Translations under genes and position numbers: made by a program
Part shown: piece by piece, positions 8,560-17,274 of the stretch
How positions within the stretch are numbered: the first letter of the stretch is position 1
How the letters are laid out: every line of letters begins with the position of its first letter
Assembly (NCBI GenBank): GCA_964540795.1
Contig: CAZINX010000010.1
Coordinates: 1 to 64,000, forward strand
Source: Dichotomicrobium sp964540795
GTDB taxonomy: Bacteria > Pseudomonadota > Alphaproteobacteria > Rhizobiales > Rhodomicrobiaceae
Reading direction: 5' to 3'
DNA: 64,000 nucleotides
The notes under the pieces: generated by a model
Database searches by the model: none
What the model saw: the letters and a program-made list of their open reading frames with translations, nothing else
Told to the model about the DNA's origin: nothing

Positions 8560-10191
8560 TCAATCCGTTGGGTTCTTGCCGGCATGGCGGCTGATCGCCA
8601 GCTTCACCGGGCCGATCTGCGCGGGCGCACAGCTTAACGCGCGCAGGCCCGTATCAAGAAGCGTACCGATAAGTTTTGGCGTTGATGCCATGTCGCCGCA
8701 CAGACTTACCTCAACGCCGCGCGACTCTGCCGCCGCGACCGTCCGGCCGATCAGCTCGACGACCGCCGGGTTCAGTCCGTCCGCGAGGCCGGCCAGCGCC
8801 CCGCTGTCGCGCGCGCTTGCAGTCACGTACTGGATCAGATCGTTGGAGCCGATGGAGTAGAAGTCGGCATCGAACGCTTCGGCCGTCAGCGCGGCGGCGG
8901 GCACCTCGATCATGATGCCCATGCGCGGCAGCGCGCAGGCGGCTCCAGCGCGGCGCAAGTCCGCAACCGCCTCGGCCATCATGTCGCGCGCCTGCGCGAG
9001 TTCGTCGGGGATCGTGACCATCGGGAACATGACGTTCACCGGCCCGAGCGCCGCGGCGCGCGCAAGCGCCCGGAGTTGCTTGCGGAAGATGTCCGGCTTC
9101 GCCAGCGAGAGCCGCAGGCCGCGCACGCCGAGAAACGGATTGGCCTCGCCGTCGATGGTCACGCCGGGGATGGGCTTGTCGCCGCCGGCGTCCAGCGTGC
9201 GGATCGTCACCGGCCGGCCGCCGGCCCAGGCGATCAGGCGGCGGTAAAACGCGAATTGCTCATCCTCGTCGGGCAGCCGTCCGCCGTGAAACAGAAACTC
9301 CGTGCGCGTCAGGCCGACGCCGTCGCAATGCTCGGGCGAGAGCGCGTCGAGACGGTCGGGTTCGTCGATATTGACCAGCACCTTCACAGGTTCGCCCGTT
9401 GCGGTGACGGCAGGGTGCGCGAGCAGCGCTTCGATCGCGCCGCTCTCCTTGTCGGCCGCGGCGAGCCGGGCGCGGGTGCTGGCGAGCGTGTCGCGGCTGG
9501 GCGCGAGCGTGAGCGTACCCGCCTCAGCGTCGAGCACCGCCGTCTCGCCGCTGGTGAGCGCGTCGGGTTGGACTTGCAGCCCTACCAGAAAGTTGACGCC
9601 GCGCGCCCGCGCCAGGATCGCCACATGGCTCGACGGGCTGCCGCCGAGGGTCGCCGCGCCGCCGATGCGCGTCCAGTCGAGATCGAGGAAGGCCGATGGC
9701 GTCAGCTCGCTGGCGAGGACCACCGCGCCTTCGGGGACCGCCTCTTCGGCCACGCCCCCGCCCTGAAGCACGCGCAGCACGCGGTCGCGCAGATCGGCGA
9801 GATCGCCCGCGCGCGCCGCAAGCGTCTCATTGCCGTCTTTCCGGTATTCGGCGATTTCCCCGTCCAGCGTCCGCCGCCACGCCTCATCACAGGGCATGCC
9901 GCCGTTGATCGCCTGGTACACCGGCCCGAGCATCTCCTCGTCATCAAGCAGTGCAAGCTGGAACTCAAGGATGTCGCCGGCCAGCGCATCCTGGCGGGCG
10001 ATCAGCGCCTCCAGTTGCTCGCCAGCCGCGTTCAGTGCCTCTTGCAGCACGCGCGTCTCTTCCTCGGGCGAGGTGAACGCGCGCTGCGCCGCCGCAATTT
10101 CCCGCAGGCGATGCAGCGGGCCGATGACCACGCCGCCGGAAACGCCCAGTCCCTGATAGGACCGCTCGCGCCCGGCTTCAGGCTTCGTCAT
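8560..10191 (-). CDS. PTS enzyme I (PEP-protein phosphotransferase) for DHA kinase
   Basis: A 543-residue enzyme I. It has the N-terminal HPr-binding helices, the phosphohistidine in GGSPSSHVAILAR (residue 189), and the PEP-binding barrel with GLTRTEFLF, IRTLDAGGDKP, FYSIGSNDLIQY and the catalytic cysteine in SLCGDMAS. Thus it should autophosphorylate from PEP and pass phosphate to the adjacent HPr. The start at 10191 (MTKPEAG) lies inside the 3' end of the HPr gene (14-bp overlap); a longer reading frame upstream would run through HPr in another frame. In E. coli the corresponding parts are fused to DhaM; here they are separate and enzyme I is complete. Confidence 0.92.
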   Translation of the reverse strand: MTKPEAGRERSYQGLGVSGGVVIGPLHRLREIAAAQRAFTSPEEETRVLQEALNAAGEQLEALIARQDALAGDILEFQLALLDDEEMLGPVYQAINGGMPCDEAWRRTLDGEIAEYRKDGNETLAARAGDLADLRDRVLRVLQGGGVAEEAVPEGAVVLASELTPSAFLDLDWTRIGGAATLGGSPSSHVAILARARGVNFLVGLQVQPDALTSGETAVLDAEAGTLTLAPSRDTLASTRARLAAADKESGAIEALLAHPAVTATGEPVKVLVNIDEPDRLDALSPEHCDGVGLTRTEFLFHGGRLPDEDEQFAFYRRLIAWAGGRPVTIRTLDAGGDKPIPGVTIDGEANPFLGVRGLRLSLAKPDIFRKQLRALARAAALGPVNVMFPMVTIPDELAQARDMMAEAVADLRRAGAACALPRMGIMIEVPAAALTAEAFDADFYSIGSNDLIQYVTASARDSGALAGLADGLNPAVVELIGRTVAAAESRGVEVSLCGDMASTPKLIGTLLDTGLRALSCAPAQIGPVKLAISRHAGKNPTD

Positions 10192-10480
10192 CGAAGTCCC
10201 GGTTAACGAGCGCAACCAGCGAATCAATGGCGGTCCTTGCATCATCTCCGGCCGCGCGAATGTGCAGCGGTTCGCCATGCGCGGCCTTGAGCTTCATCAC
10301 GGCATTCGGCGATTTCGCGTTCGTCCACGTCTCGGCTGTGTCGGCGCGAAGCTGGATCGTCGCCCCGAAGGTTTTGGCCAGCTTGGTCAGCTTGACGGCC
10401 GGGCGCGCATGCAGGCCCGTGGGGTCCTGGATCACGGCCTGCCCGACGATCCAGTCTTCCTCGCGCGCGGGTTCATTCAT
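10178..10480 (-). CDS. HPr-like phosphocarrier protein
   Basis: A 100-residue HPr. The active histidine is in DPTGLHARPAVKL (residue 24), and the regulatory-serine region reads NAKSPNAVMKL (Ser57). It should shuttle phosphate from enzyme I to DhaM. It overlaps the DhaM gene by 4 bp at its start and enzyme I by 14 bp at its end, so the three PTS genes are translationally coupled and probably produced in fixed ratio. Confidence 0.92.
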   Translation of the reverse strand: MNEPAREEDWIVGQAVIQDPTGLHARPAVKLTKLAKTFGATIQLRADTAETWTNAKSPNAVMKLKAAHGEPLHIRAAGDDARTAIDSLVALVNRDFDDEA

Positions 10481-10866
10481 GCCTGAAAGTCCTCCGCCGT
10501 GCTGCGGACGGTCTCAAGCGAAGCACCGCTCGCCGCCTCGGTCGCCGCCATGACCGCGCCTTCCACGATCGGCGCGTTGCAGATCTGAACGCGCGCGCCG
10601 CGCCCGTCCGGCAGCATTTCGATGGCCATTTCGCTGTTTGTCTCCGCGCCGCCAAGATCGACGAGAACGGCCACGCCGGCTGGCGAATAGACCGCCTCGA
10701 TCGCGTTGGTGATCGCTTCAATATTCGTGCCGAGCCCGCCGTCCGGGTTGCCGCCGCACCAGGCGACCCGGACCTCTTCGCCCACCATCTGCCGGACCAT
10801 GTCCGCAGTGCCCTTGGCGACATCCGGGGAGTGGGAAACGATCACGATGGATACCTTGTCGCTCAT
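10477..10866 (-). CDS. dhaM: DHA kinase phosphotransfer subunit DhaM (EIIA-Dha)
   Basis: A 129-residue EIIA domain of the mannose-like type. It begins with SIVIVSHSPDVAKGTADMVRQM, where His12 is the phosphorylation site, and includes AVLVDLGGAETNSEMA. DhaM receives phosphate from HPr and re-phosphorylates ADP bound to DhaL. The HPr and enzyme I parts fused to DhaM in E. coli are encoded by the next two genes. It overlaps the ATPase-DhaL gene by 4 bp (ATGA). Confidence 0.92.
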   Translation of the reverse strand: MSDKVSIVIVSHSPDVAKGTADMVRQMVGEEVRVAWCGGNPDGGLGTNIEAITNAIEAVYSPAGVAVLVDLGGAETNSEMAIEMLPDGRGARVQICNAPIVEGAVMAATEAASGASLETVRSTAEDFQA

Positions 10867-12548
10867 TTGCCCTCCAGCGCATCGCAGATCGCATGAATGA
10901 GCAGCGTGGACGACCGCGCGCCCGGGTCGAGATGCCCGATGGAGCGTTCGCCTAGGAACGCCGCCCGGCCCTTCGTCGCCAGCATGTCCTTCGTCGCCGC
11001 CAGTCCTTCATCGGCCGCCGCGCGCGCCGCGTCCATGCCGCCGCCGGCTTCCAGCGCCTGCTGCACGGGCACCAGCACATCGAGCATGGTCTTCGCGCCC
11101 GCGTCGGACTTGCCGCGCGCCTTGACCGCATCGACGCCGCCGGCGACCATCGCGCTGAGCGCAGGTTGGTCTACAGCGCCCTCCGGCGCGGCCTTGCCCA
11201 TGCCGATCAGCAGTGAGCCGTAGAGCGGCCCGGACGCGCCGCCGACCTTCATCACCAGTACCGTTCCGGCCTTTTTCAGCGCCTCTCCGGGCGGCAGCAC
11301 GGCGATTTCGTCCGCCGCATCCGCGACCGCGCCGAAGCCGCGCGCCATGTTGTGGCCGTGGTCGCCATCGCCGATCGCCTGGTCCAGTGTGGTCAATTCC
11401 TCCGCGTGATCGGTGATCGCGGCATGGCAACGGGCGATCACCGCGCGTATCATCTCTTCGCTCATCCCGACGCCTCCGGCCGTCGATAGTTCTTGTTGTT
11501 CCGGTTCGGACATTTGCACCTGGACCGCCGCCGCAGGGGTTTCGATGCGCGCGCCTTCAGCGTCGAAGAACAGCATCGCCTCCGGCGACACCGATGCCCT
11601 GACCTCGTCGCCCTCGTCGAGGGTCGTCCGTGCCCCAAGCAAGGCATGGACCGAATGGCCGGAGATATCCACAAGCGCGATCGATTCAACCCCAAGATGC
11701 TCGACGGTAAGCACCTTCGCTGGCACCCCTGCCCCGTCGAGCGCGACATCCTCCGGGCGCACGCCGATGGCCTCGGTTCCCGCGGGCGCGGCATTGATGC
11801 CGAACACCGAGGGCGGCGCAAGATTGATCGGCGGGCTGCCCAGCCGCTGGGCCGCATAGATGTTGGACGGGCGCTGATAGACCTCGCGCGGCGCGGCGAT
11901 CTGCACAAGATGGCCCTCGTTGAGTACGCCGATCCGGTCGGCAAGCGTCATCGCCTCAAGCTGGTCGTGCGTTACGTAAACGATGGTCGCGCCAAGCTCG
12001 CGCTGGATGCGTTTCAGCTCCAGGCGCAAGTCCTCGCGCAACTTGGCGTCGAGCGAAGACAGCGGCTCGTCCATCAGAAACAGGTTGGGTTCGCGCACCA
12101 GCGCGCGGCCAATGGAGACGCGCTGCATCTCGCCGCCGGACAGCTGCGTCGCGCGATTGTCGAGCTTGCTGCCGATGCGCAGCATTTCGGCGATCTCGCG
12201 CACCCGCTTGTTGATTGTCTCGGGCGGCGTGCGACGGCCCGGCGCGCGCAAGGGAAATGCGAGATTGTCGAACACCGAGTAATGCGGATAGAGCGAATAC
12301 TGCTGGAACACGAAGGCGACGTCGCGCGCGGCCGGGCCTTTTTTCGTCACCTCCTGGCCGCCGATCACGATGCGCCCCTGATCCGGAAATTCAAGACCCG
12401 CGAACAGGCGCAGCGTCGTCGTCTTCCCCGCGCCAGTCGGGCCGAGCAGCACGACAAATTCGCCGTCCTGCACATGCAGGTCCATCGCGGCGACGGCCGT
12501 GGTGTCGCCGAACCGCTTGGTCACGCCCTGGAGCGCCGCCTCAGCCAT
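10863..12548 (-). CDS. ABC transporter ATPase fused to DHA kinase subunit DhaL
   Basis: A 561-residue chimera. Residues 1-361 are a full CUT1-type ATPase: Walker A GPTGAGKTT (36-44), signature LSGGEMQR, Walker B LFLMDEPLSSLD, then a TOBE-like C-terminus. After a short linker (SEPEQQELSTAGGVG), residues 362-561 are a complete DhaL, with the nucleotide/magnesium motif LDQAIGDGDHGHNMARG and GASGPLYGSLLIGMG. DhaL holds ADP/ATP and passes phosphate to DhaK-bound dihydroxyacetone. The start at 12548 has GGGAGG 6 nt upstream and overlaps the previous ATPase gene by 8 bp. A second ATG with its own GGAGG site opens the DhaL part. A loss of the stop codon, real or by sequencing error, is the alternative to a genuine fusion. 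Confidence 0.9.
   Translation of the reverse strand: MAEAALQGVTKRFGDTTAVAAMDLHVQDGEFVVLLGPTGAGKTTTLRLFAGLEFPDQGRIVIGGQEVTKKGPAARDVAFVFQQYSLYPHYSVFDNLAFPLRAPGRRTPPETINKRVREIAEMLRIGSKLDNRATQLSGGEMQRVSIGRALVREPNLFLMDEPLSSLDAKLREDLRLELKRIQRELGATIVYVTHDQLEAMTLADRIGVLNEGHLVQIAAPREVYQRPSNIYAAQRLGSPPINLAPPSVFGINAAPAGTEAIGVRPEDVALDGAGVPAKVLTVEHLGVESIALVDISGHSVHALLGARTTLDEGDEVRASVSPEAMLFFDAEGARIETPAAAVQVQMSEPEQQELSTAGGVGMSEEMIRAVIARCHAAITDHAEELTTLDQAIGDGDHGHNMARGFGAVADAADEIAVLPPGEALKKAGTVLVMKVGGASGPLYGSLLIGMGKAAPEGAVDQPALSAMVAGGVDAVKARGKSDAGAKTMLDVLVPVQQALEAGGGMDAARAAADEGLAATKDMLATKGRAAFLGERSIGHLDPGARSSTLLIHAICDALEGK
11463..11477 (-). promoter_or_regulatory. Internal ribosome-binding site and ATG at the DhaL junction
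   Basis: Within the ATPase-DhaL fusion, GGAGG (complement of 11473-11477) stands 7 nt before an in-frame ATG (complement of 11463-11465) that begins MSEEMIRAV, exactly where free DhaL proteins start. Translation from here would give a 200-residue DhaL, normal for the family, alongside the fusion. Confidence 0.6.
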
Positions 12549-13638
12549 GCGCGCCTCCCGCATAAAGCGCGGTTTTCAGCGCCTGGCCCGTATCGGGGTG
12601 GAAGACGATGAGGCGCTCGCCATCAAAGTTCAGCCCGACAACATCGCCGTGGCTGACCCTTACGGTGTTCGGGGCGCGGACCCGCAGGCGGCCGGCCTCG
12701 GTGTCAACCGTCACGAGCTGGCGCGCGCCCATGTATTCCACCGCGAATACCCGCCCGCGCAGCGCACCGTCATCGGCGATGCGGATATGCTCTGGCCGCG
12801 CCCCGACAATGGCCTCCCGCCGGTCGAGACCCTCCAGCGCCTCGGGCATGTCGATCGTCGCGCCGTTGACCCGGATCTGCCGCGCGCCCGGCGCGACGCT
12901 CCCCTCAGCGGGGAGGAAATTCATCGCCGGGCTGCCTATGAAGCTGGCCACGAACTGCGTGGCAGGGCGGTCATAGACTTCCATCGGCGCGCCGATCTGC
13001 AGGATTTCGCCCTGGCTCATAATGCAAATGCGGTCGGCCATCGACATGGCTTCGATCTGGTCATGCGTGACATAAACCGTCGTCGCGCCGATCCGGTTGT
13101 GCAGCAGGCGCAACTCCTCGCACATCAGGTCGCGGAACTCGGCATCCAGCGCGCCGAGCGGCTCGTCCATAAGGAAGGCCCGCGCCCGGCGGATGATCGC
13201 GCGGCCGAGCGCGACGCGCTGACGGTCGCCGGCGGGCAGGTTGCCAACGCCCTTGTCGAGCAGGTGCTCGATCCGCAGCATCCGCGCGACCTCTTCGGTG
13301 CGCTCGCGGATTTCGCGCCGCGGCACGCCCTTGACCCGCAGCGGGAAGGAGATGTTCCGGCGCACATTCATATGCGGGTAGAGCGCGTAAAGCTGGAAGA
13401 CGAAGGCGATGTCGCGGTCCGCGCCGCGCTTGAAGGTCACGTCCTCGCCGTCGATGAGGATTTGACCGTCAGTCGGCATCTCCAGCCCGGCGATCATCCG
13501 CAGCGTCGTCGTCTTGCCGCAGCCCGACGGCCCGAGCATGACGAAGAACTCGCCGTCATGGATGGTGAAGCTGGAATCGGCCACCGCGACGAAGTCGTCG
13601 AACCGTTTATGCAGATTTTGCACGCGGATCTCTGCCAT
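12541..13638 (-). CDS. Glycerol-type ABC transporter ATPase (GlpS-like)
   Basis: A 365-residue ATPase with Walker A GPSGCGKTT (36-44), Walker B AFLMDEPLGALDA, the H-loop in VYVTHDQIEAMSM, and a TOBE-like C-terminal domain. The ABC signature is unusual: LPAGDRQRVALGRA replaces LSGGQ. It should pair with the second ATPase, which has a normal signature, giving one standard and one degenerate ATP site. GGAG upstream of ATG 13638 supports the start. Two ATPases in one CUT1 operon are characteristic of the GlpSTPQV glycerol system. Confidence 0.88.
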   Translation of the reverse strand: MAEIRVQNLHKRFDDFVAVADSSFTIHDGEFFVMLGPSGCGKTTTLRMIAGLEMPTDGQILIDGEDVTFKRGADRDIAFVFQLYALYPHMNVRRNISFPLRVKGVPRREIRERTEEVARMLRIEHLLDKGVGNLPAGDRQRVALGRAIIRRARAFLMDEPLGALDAEFRDLMCEELRLLHNRIGATTVYVTHDQIEAMSMADRICIMSQGEILQIGAPMEVYDRPATQFVASFIGSPAMNFLPAEGSVAPGARQIRVNGATIDMPEALEGLDRREAIVGARPEHIRIADDGALRGRVFAVEYMGARQLVTVDTEAGRLRVRAPNTVRVSHGDVVGLNFDGERLIVFHPDTGQALKTALYAGGAHG

Positions 13639-13643
13639 CGCGC

Positions 13644-13844
13644 TCACTCCGGGAAATGACTGACGATCACGTAGCCGATCGTCCCGATAAGGATGACGGT
13701 GAACGAGTGGCCGAACAGCCAGAGCGAGAAGGGCTGGGTCAGCATGACGACGCCAAGCCCGATGAGCGCCATCATCACCGCCTCCCACGGCCCGCGCCGG
13801 AACAAGCGGCGCAGCAGCGTTTGCTTTTCGCTTCGCAGGCTCAT
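13644..13844 (-). CDS. Small two-helix membrane protein of the GlpSTPQV cluster (DUF2160-like)
   Basis: A 66-residue protein with two hydrophobic helices (EAVMMALIGLGVVMLT and SFTVILIGTIGYVIVSHF) after a basic N-terminus. Glycerol ABC transporter operons commonly carry a small membrane gene (DUF2160) between a permease and an ATPase, as here. It overlaps the permease stop by ATGA and ends 5 bp before the ATPase gene. Its function is not established; it could be an accessory subunit of the transporter. Confidence 0.75.
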   Translation of the reverse strand: MSLRSEKQTLLRRLFRRGPWEAVMMALIGLGVVMLTQPFSLWLFGHSFTVILIGTIGYVIVSHFPE

Positions 13845-14806
13845 CGACGCACCGCTCCGAAGGTAATGCCGGCCAGCAAATGCTTGCGCAGGATGATCGT
13901 GAAGATCACCGCCGGCAGCAGGAACAGCGTGGTCCCCGCCGCGACCGCCGGCCAGTCCAGCCCGCCCTCGCCGATGATGAGCGGGATGAAGGGCGGCGCG
14001 GTCTGCGCCTGTCCGCTGGTCAGCAGGATCGCGAAGTTGTACTCGTTCCACGAGAAGATCAGGCAGAAGATCGCCGTCGCGGCCAGACCGGCGCGCGCCT
14101 GCGGCAGAACGACCTTCCAGAACGCCTGCAGCCGGGTATAGCCGTCCACCATCGCGGCTTCCTCGTACTCCCGCGGGATTTCATCCATGAAGCCCTTGAG
14201 CAGCCAGACCGAGAGACTCAGGTTGACCGCGGTGTAGAGCAGGATCATCCCCAGATGCGTGTCGTTCAGCCCCAGCTCGCGGTACATCAGATACACCGGG
14301 ATCGCGATCGCCACGGGCGGGAACATGCGCGTCGACAGGATAAAGAACATCAGGTCGTCCTTCAGCGGCACCCGGAACCGCGAGAACGCATAGGCCGCCA
14401 GCGCGCCGAGGAAGACCGACAGGAACGTCGCGCCGAAGCCGATGATGAGCGAGTTCATGTAGCGGTCGGCGAAGCGCGAGGGGCCGGTGATGACCATGTT
14501 CTGCTCGCGAACCAGTTCCTCGTACCAGGTCTGCGGCGGCGGCAGACTCTCCATGTAGTCTTCGGATTGCCGCGAGCGGCTTGTGAACAGGTTGACGTAG
14601 CCTTCCAGCGTCGGCTCGAACACCACCTCCGGCGGATAGGCGATCGCGTCGTTGGTGGATTTGAAGCTGGTCGCAATGATCCACCCCATCGGCACGACCG
14701 CGAACATCGCGTACATGATGACCAGGGCCGCGGCGAGCCGCTTCACCCATGTCCCCGGCGCCACGATCGAGTGCGCCTGCGCGCCGGATGTCGCCACCGA
14801 ACTCAT
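13841..14806 (-). CDS. ABC transporter permease (GlpQ-like)
   Basis: A 321-residue CUT1 inner-membrane permease with about six helices. The ATPase-docking EAA loop reads EYEEAAMVDGYTRLQAFWKV near residues 220-240. A periplasmic insertion between helix 1 and the core (PPPQTWYEELVREQ and neighbours) is typical of the second glycerol permease. It overlaps both neighbours by 4 bp (ATGA) and forms a heterodimer with the next upstream gene product. Confidence 0.88.
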   Translation of the reverse strand: MSSVATSGAQAHSIVAPGTWVKRLAAALVIMYAMFAVVPMGWIIATSFKSTNDAIAYPPEVVFEPTLEGYVNLFTSRSRQSEDYMESLPPPQTWYEELVREQNMVITGPSRFADRYMNSLIIGFGATFLSVFLGALAAYAFSRFRVPLKDDLMFFILSTRMFPPVAIAIPVYLMYRELGLNDTHLGMILLYTAVNLSLSVWLLKGFMDEIPREYEEAAMVDGYTRLQAFWKVVLPQARAGLAATAIFCLIFSWNEYNFAILLTSGQAQTAPPFIPLIIGEGGLDWPAVAAGTTLFLLPAVIFTIILRKHLLAGITFGAVRR

Positions 14807-15765
14807 CGCTGCTTCACCTTGTTCCAGACTTTCACGTAAATGTTCGCCGCGCCGAATACCGTGACGAACAGGATGACCGCGAAGGCGGCGGCGTAGCCGG
14901 TGCGCCATTTCTCGAAGGCTTCGCGCTTCAGGTTGATGTTAGCCAGTTCCGTCGCGGAGCCGGGGCCGCCGGAGGTCAGCTCCACCACCATGTCGAACAT
15001 CTTGAAGTTCTCGATGGCGCGGAACAGCACCGCCAGCATGATGAAGGGCAGCACCATCGGCACGGTGATGGTCCAGAACTGCCGCCAGGATGACGCGCCG
15101 TCGATTTCCGCCGCCTCATACAGATCGGGCGGCACGGAGCGAAGCCCCGCCAGACAGATCAGCATGATGAACGGCGTCCACATCCAGGTATCGACCAGAA
15201 TGATGGCCCACGGCGCGAGATCGGCGCTGCCGATCATGGAGAAGTCCGCCGAGCCGGTGAAAAAGCCGACGATGTAGTTGAAGATGCCGGATTGCGGCTG
15301 GAACAGGTAAGTCCAGAACGTGCCGACCACTGCGGGCGACAGCATCATCGGCAGCGTGATGAGCGTCGTCAGCGCGCCGGAGCCGCGGAACTGCTTGTTG
15401 ATGAGCCAGGCAAGACTGAAGCCCAGAACCGTCTGGATGAACATCGTCCAGCCGACGAAATGAGCGGTATGCTGGAGATATTCCCAGACGTCCTCGCTGC
15501 CGAGCAGGCGCTCATAATTAAGATTGCCGATCCAGATCACCGGCATACCCGGCATGTTGGCGCGATAGGTCGTGAAGCTGAGATAGATATTCCACAGAAG
15601 CGGAAAGATGTTGATCGCCAGCAGGAGCAGCACGGTCGGCAGCACGAACCAGAAGGCGAGCGTGCGGTCCGACATGCCCTTGACCAGCGTTGGCCGGGCG
15701 GAGGCCAGGCGGTCAGCCGAGGCCGCGCGCGCCTGCTGCCGCTCGCCGACATTCATCTCTGACAT
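14803..15765 (-). CDS. ABC transporter permease (GlpP-like)
   Basis: A 320-residue MalF-type permease with about six membrane helices, beginning near residue 37 (FWFVLPTVLLLLAINIFPLL). Its EAA loop is DLYEAAEIDGASSWRQFWTI. It partners the GlpQ-like permease. It starts 91 bp after the binding-protein stop; ATG 15756 is an alternative start. The substrate should be a small polyol or triose by operon context. Confidence 0.88.
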   Translation of the reverse strand: MSEMNVGERQQARAASADRLASARPTLVKGMSDRTLAFWFVLPTVLLLLAINIFPLLWNIYLSFTTYRANMPGMPVIWIGNLNYERLLGSEDVWEYLQHTAHFVGWTMFIQTVLGFSLAWLINKQFRGSGALTTLITLPMMLSPAVVGTFWTYLFQPQSGIFNYIVGFFTGSADFSMIGSADLAPWAIILVDTWMWTPFIMLICLAGLRSVPPDLYEAAEIDGASSWRQFWTITVPMVLPFIMLAVLFRAIENFKMFDMVVELTSGGPGSATELANINLKREAFEKWRTGYAAAFAVILFVTVFGAANIYVKVWNKVKQR

Positions 15766-15855
15766 GCCCTGAACCTTTGACTGACTGCTGCTGAACGCGG
15801 CGCGGCGAGAATGGCAAGCGGACGGCGTCGCGCCCGCTTGCCGCCCGGGATAACC

Positions 15856-17172
15856 CTACATCTTGCCCACGGACTGGAAGGTGAACGTCCAGTCTTCGAT
15901 GAGCTTGTCGAGCGCCTCTTTCGCCGTGCCCTCGTCGGCCACGACGTAGTCATGCACGCGCTTCTGGGTAGCCTGCAGCAACTCGGCGTAGGTCGGCTCC
16001 TGCCAGAAGTCGCGGACATTGCTCATGGCGTCGAGGAACTGGCCGGCGAAGGGCGTGGAGTCCTTGAAGCCGGGGTCTTGCAGCACGGCGTTGTGCACAG
16101 AGTAGCCGCCCAGCTCCCACCAGCGCTTCTGGATGTCGGGCTGCGCGAACCATTTGATGTATTCCAGCGCCATGTCCTTCTTGTCGGAATAGCTGACGAC
16201 GGAAATACCCTGACCGCCCAGCACCGAGGCCTCTTCCTTCTGGCGCGGATTGACGAAAAAGCCGGACACGTCGCCGACCTGCTGATCCTTCGCGATGCCC
16301 GGGAAGAAGGCGAAAAAGTTCATCTGCATCGCCGCCTGACCGGACTTGTAGGCGTCGAGGTTGGCGACCATGTAGGCGTCGGAATGGCCGGGCGGGGTGC
16401 AGCACTCGTAAAGCTCTTTGTAGAATTCGAGGCCTTCGACAGCCTCCGGCGAGTTCACATAGCCTTCCATGTCATAGGGCTTGTCGGGGTTGCTGTATTG
16501 GAAGCCCCAGGAATAGAGCGCGTTGGTCACGCCCATCGTGATGCCTTCGGAGCCGCGCTCGGTGTAAAGCGCGATGCCGTAGCGCGTCTTGCCGTCGATC
16601 TCGCGGCCTTGGAAGAACTCGGCGACATCCTTGAGCTGATCCCAGGTTTCCGGGACGCCCAATTCATAGCCGTATTCCGCCTGGAAGGCTTCTTTCAGCT
16701 CCGGGCGCTCGAACCAGTCCTTACGATAGACATAGCCCACGGCGTCGCCCATCGCCGGCAGCGCCCAGTAGTTCTCCGACCCCTTCGGCCAGGTGGAGTA
16801 GTTGTAGACGCCGGCCGGCAGGAAGTCGTCCATCGAGATGCCTTCCTGCTCGAAGAAGTCGTTCAGCTTCACGTAATGGCCGAACTCCGCGCCCATGCCC
16901 AGCCACTGGCTGTCGCCGATCATAAGGTCGCAGAGATCGCCCTGGGCGTTGAGTTCATTAAGGAAGCGGTCGGCGAAATTCGTCCACGGGACGAACTCGT
17001 AATTCATCTGGATGCCGGTCTGCTGCTCGAAATCCTTGCCGAGCTGCTGAAGCGCGTTCGCCGGGTCCCAGGCGGCCCAGCAGAGGGTAAGTTCCTTGTC
17101 CTGCGCGGATGCGGACGTAAAGCCGCCAACAGCCATTACCGCGGCCGCCATGGCCGCCTTCCATGCTTTCAT
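15856..17172 (-). CDS. ABC transporter solute-binding protein (GlpV-like)
   Basis: A 438-residue periplasmic binding protein of the family-1 extracellular type, with a signal peptide ending near SASAQDKEL. A GGAGGA site 7 nt upstream fixes the start. It is the first gene of the operon. Aromatic-rich mature segments (LCWAAWDPAN, WTNFADRF, YNYSTWPKGSENYWALP) would line a sugar or polyol pocket. The combination with two ATPases and a DUF2160-like gene points to GlpV, the glycerol-binding protein known in rhizobia. The attached dihydroxyacetone kinase leaves open that the true ligand is dihydroxyacetone. Confidence 0.85.
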   Translation of the reverse strand: MKAWKAAMAAAVMAVGGFTSASAQDKELTLCWAAWDPANALQQLGKDFEQQTGIQMNYEFVPWTNFADRFLNELNAQGDLCDLMIGDSQWLGMGAEFGHYVKLNDFFEQEGISMDDFLPAGVYNYSTWPKGSENYWALPAMGDAVGYVYRKDWFERPELKEAFQAEYGYELGVPETWDQLKDVAEFFQGREIDGKTRYGIALYTERGSEGITMGVTNALYSWGFQYSNPDKPYDMEGYVNSPEAVEGLEFYKELYECCTPPGHSDAYMVANLDAYKSGQAAMQMNFFAFFPGIAKDQQVGDVSGFFVNPRQKEEASVLGGQGISVVSYSDKKDMALEYIKWFAQPDIQKRWWELGGYSVHNAVLQDPGFKDSTPFAGQFLDAMSNVRDFWQEPTYAELLQATQKRVHDYVVADEGTAKEALDKLIEDWTFTFQSVGKM

Positions 17173-17274
17173 CGACTCCTCCCAAACGTTTCCTCCGGCC
17201 GCCCGCCTTATTGGTCTGCGGCTTTTCGCCAGCGGGACGGACTTTAGCTCCCATGCGGCGTGACGCTTCATGAG

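Noticed and set aside
11493..12611. 372-codon plus-strand frame across the ATPase genes
   Set aside because: Antisense to clear Walker-motif genes; no domain of its own.
15811..17247. 478-codon plus-strand frame
   Set aside because: Antisense to the solute-binding protein gene; no motifs.
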